Source: Solirubrobacteraceae bacterium (GTDB lineage: Bacteria > Actinomycetota > Thermoleophilia > Solirubrobacterales > Solirubrobacteraceae). Taken from it: a stretch of DNA of 5,927 nt. Of the stretch, positions 5,850 to 5,927 are shown piece by piece. The translations under genes and the position numbers were made by a program. Positions within the stretch are counted from its first letter, which is position 1, and the number at the start of each line of letters is the position of its first letter. The DNA is taken from assembly GCA_030149625.1 (NCBI GenBank), contig JASLHP010000140.1, positions 1 to 5,927 on the forward strand. Direction: 5' to 3'. The notes beneath the pieces were generated by a model. That model ran no database searches. It was not told where the DNA came from and saw nothing but the letters and a program-made list of their open reading frames with translations.

Positions 5850-5927
5850 GCCGCCGCGCTCGCCGCGGTCGCGTTGCAGCGCGTCGGGGTCACGCGCGTC
5901 GCCGCGTCGCTCGTGGCCTCGAAGCCC
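5846..5927 (-). CDS. C-terminal end of an upstream gene, cut by the window edge
   Basis: One minus-strand frame from the window edge runs 26 codons to a TGA at 5848-5846, ending in an Ala/Thr-rich tail (RCNATAASAAA). All 26 third positions are G or C, and its TGA overlaps the GTG of the membrane-protein gene by four bases, as in tightly coupled operons. Too little is visible to name a product. The competing reading is that the membrane-protein frame itself continues through here, giving a hydrophilic Arg/Gly/Asp-rich extension with somewhat lower G/C at third positions. Confidence 0.4.
   Translation of the reverse strand, partial: GFEATSDAATRVTPTRCNATAASAAA

Noticed and set aside
1..5927. 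CRISPR array, tRNA or rRNA gene, insertion sequence, phage or defence-island genes
   Set aside because: No regularly spaced repeats, RNA gene signatures, transposase or integrase motifs, or terminal inverted repeats are seen; nearly all of the window is accounted for by ordinary protein genes.

Overview
This is a G+C-rich window with strong G/C preference at third codon positions. It has promoter-like TAGGAT/TAGGCT hexamers sitting close to start codons. That style, and the flavour of the encoded proteins (a cobalamin-dependent methionine synthase end, a secreted sedolisin with a CxxCH segment, an LPG_synthase_TM-type membrane protein), suggest an actinomycete, plausibly the Thermoleophilia/Solirubrobacterales side. 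The lineage is an inference from protein recognition, not from a marker gene.

The plus-strand half (1-3851) holds three genes. First is the C-terminal part of methionine synthase MetH: the end of the B12-binding domain and the whole AdoMet-binding reactivation domain. Its frame carries an amber codon at 24-26 where the family normally reads Gln. Next, after 120 bp, is an FTR1-type iron permease with both REXXE motifs. A tandem TTAGG-N4-CCTAA palindrome pair just upstream looks like a DtxR/IdeR-family operator over the promoter, so this gene is probably iron (or manganese) repressed. Third is a secreted S53 (sedolisin-type) serine-carboxyl peptidase with an intact Glu/Asp/Asp/Ser set, apparently leaderless and without the usual long pro-domain.

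The minus-strand half (3855-5927) converges on the first with only 3 bp between stop codons. Read from the right edge it holds: a likely C-terminal scrap of another gene, an LPG_synthase_TM (UPF0104/AglD-like) integral membrane protein starting in a GTGA overlap with that scrap, a small GIY-YIG nuclease-domain protein, and, 3 bp further on, a protein that resembles a bacterial Pnkp-type polynucleotide kinase domain with its P-loop replaced. The GIY-YIG gene and the degenerate kinase are so close that they are probably translated from one message.

I see no CRISPR array, tRNA, rRNA, insertion sequence or phage gene. The two most notable signals are the tandem metal-regulator operator before the iron permease and the apparent pseudokinase coupled to a GIY-YIG protein. 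No intergenic stretch exceeds 120 bp.
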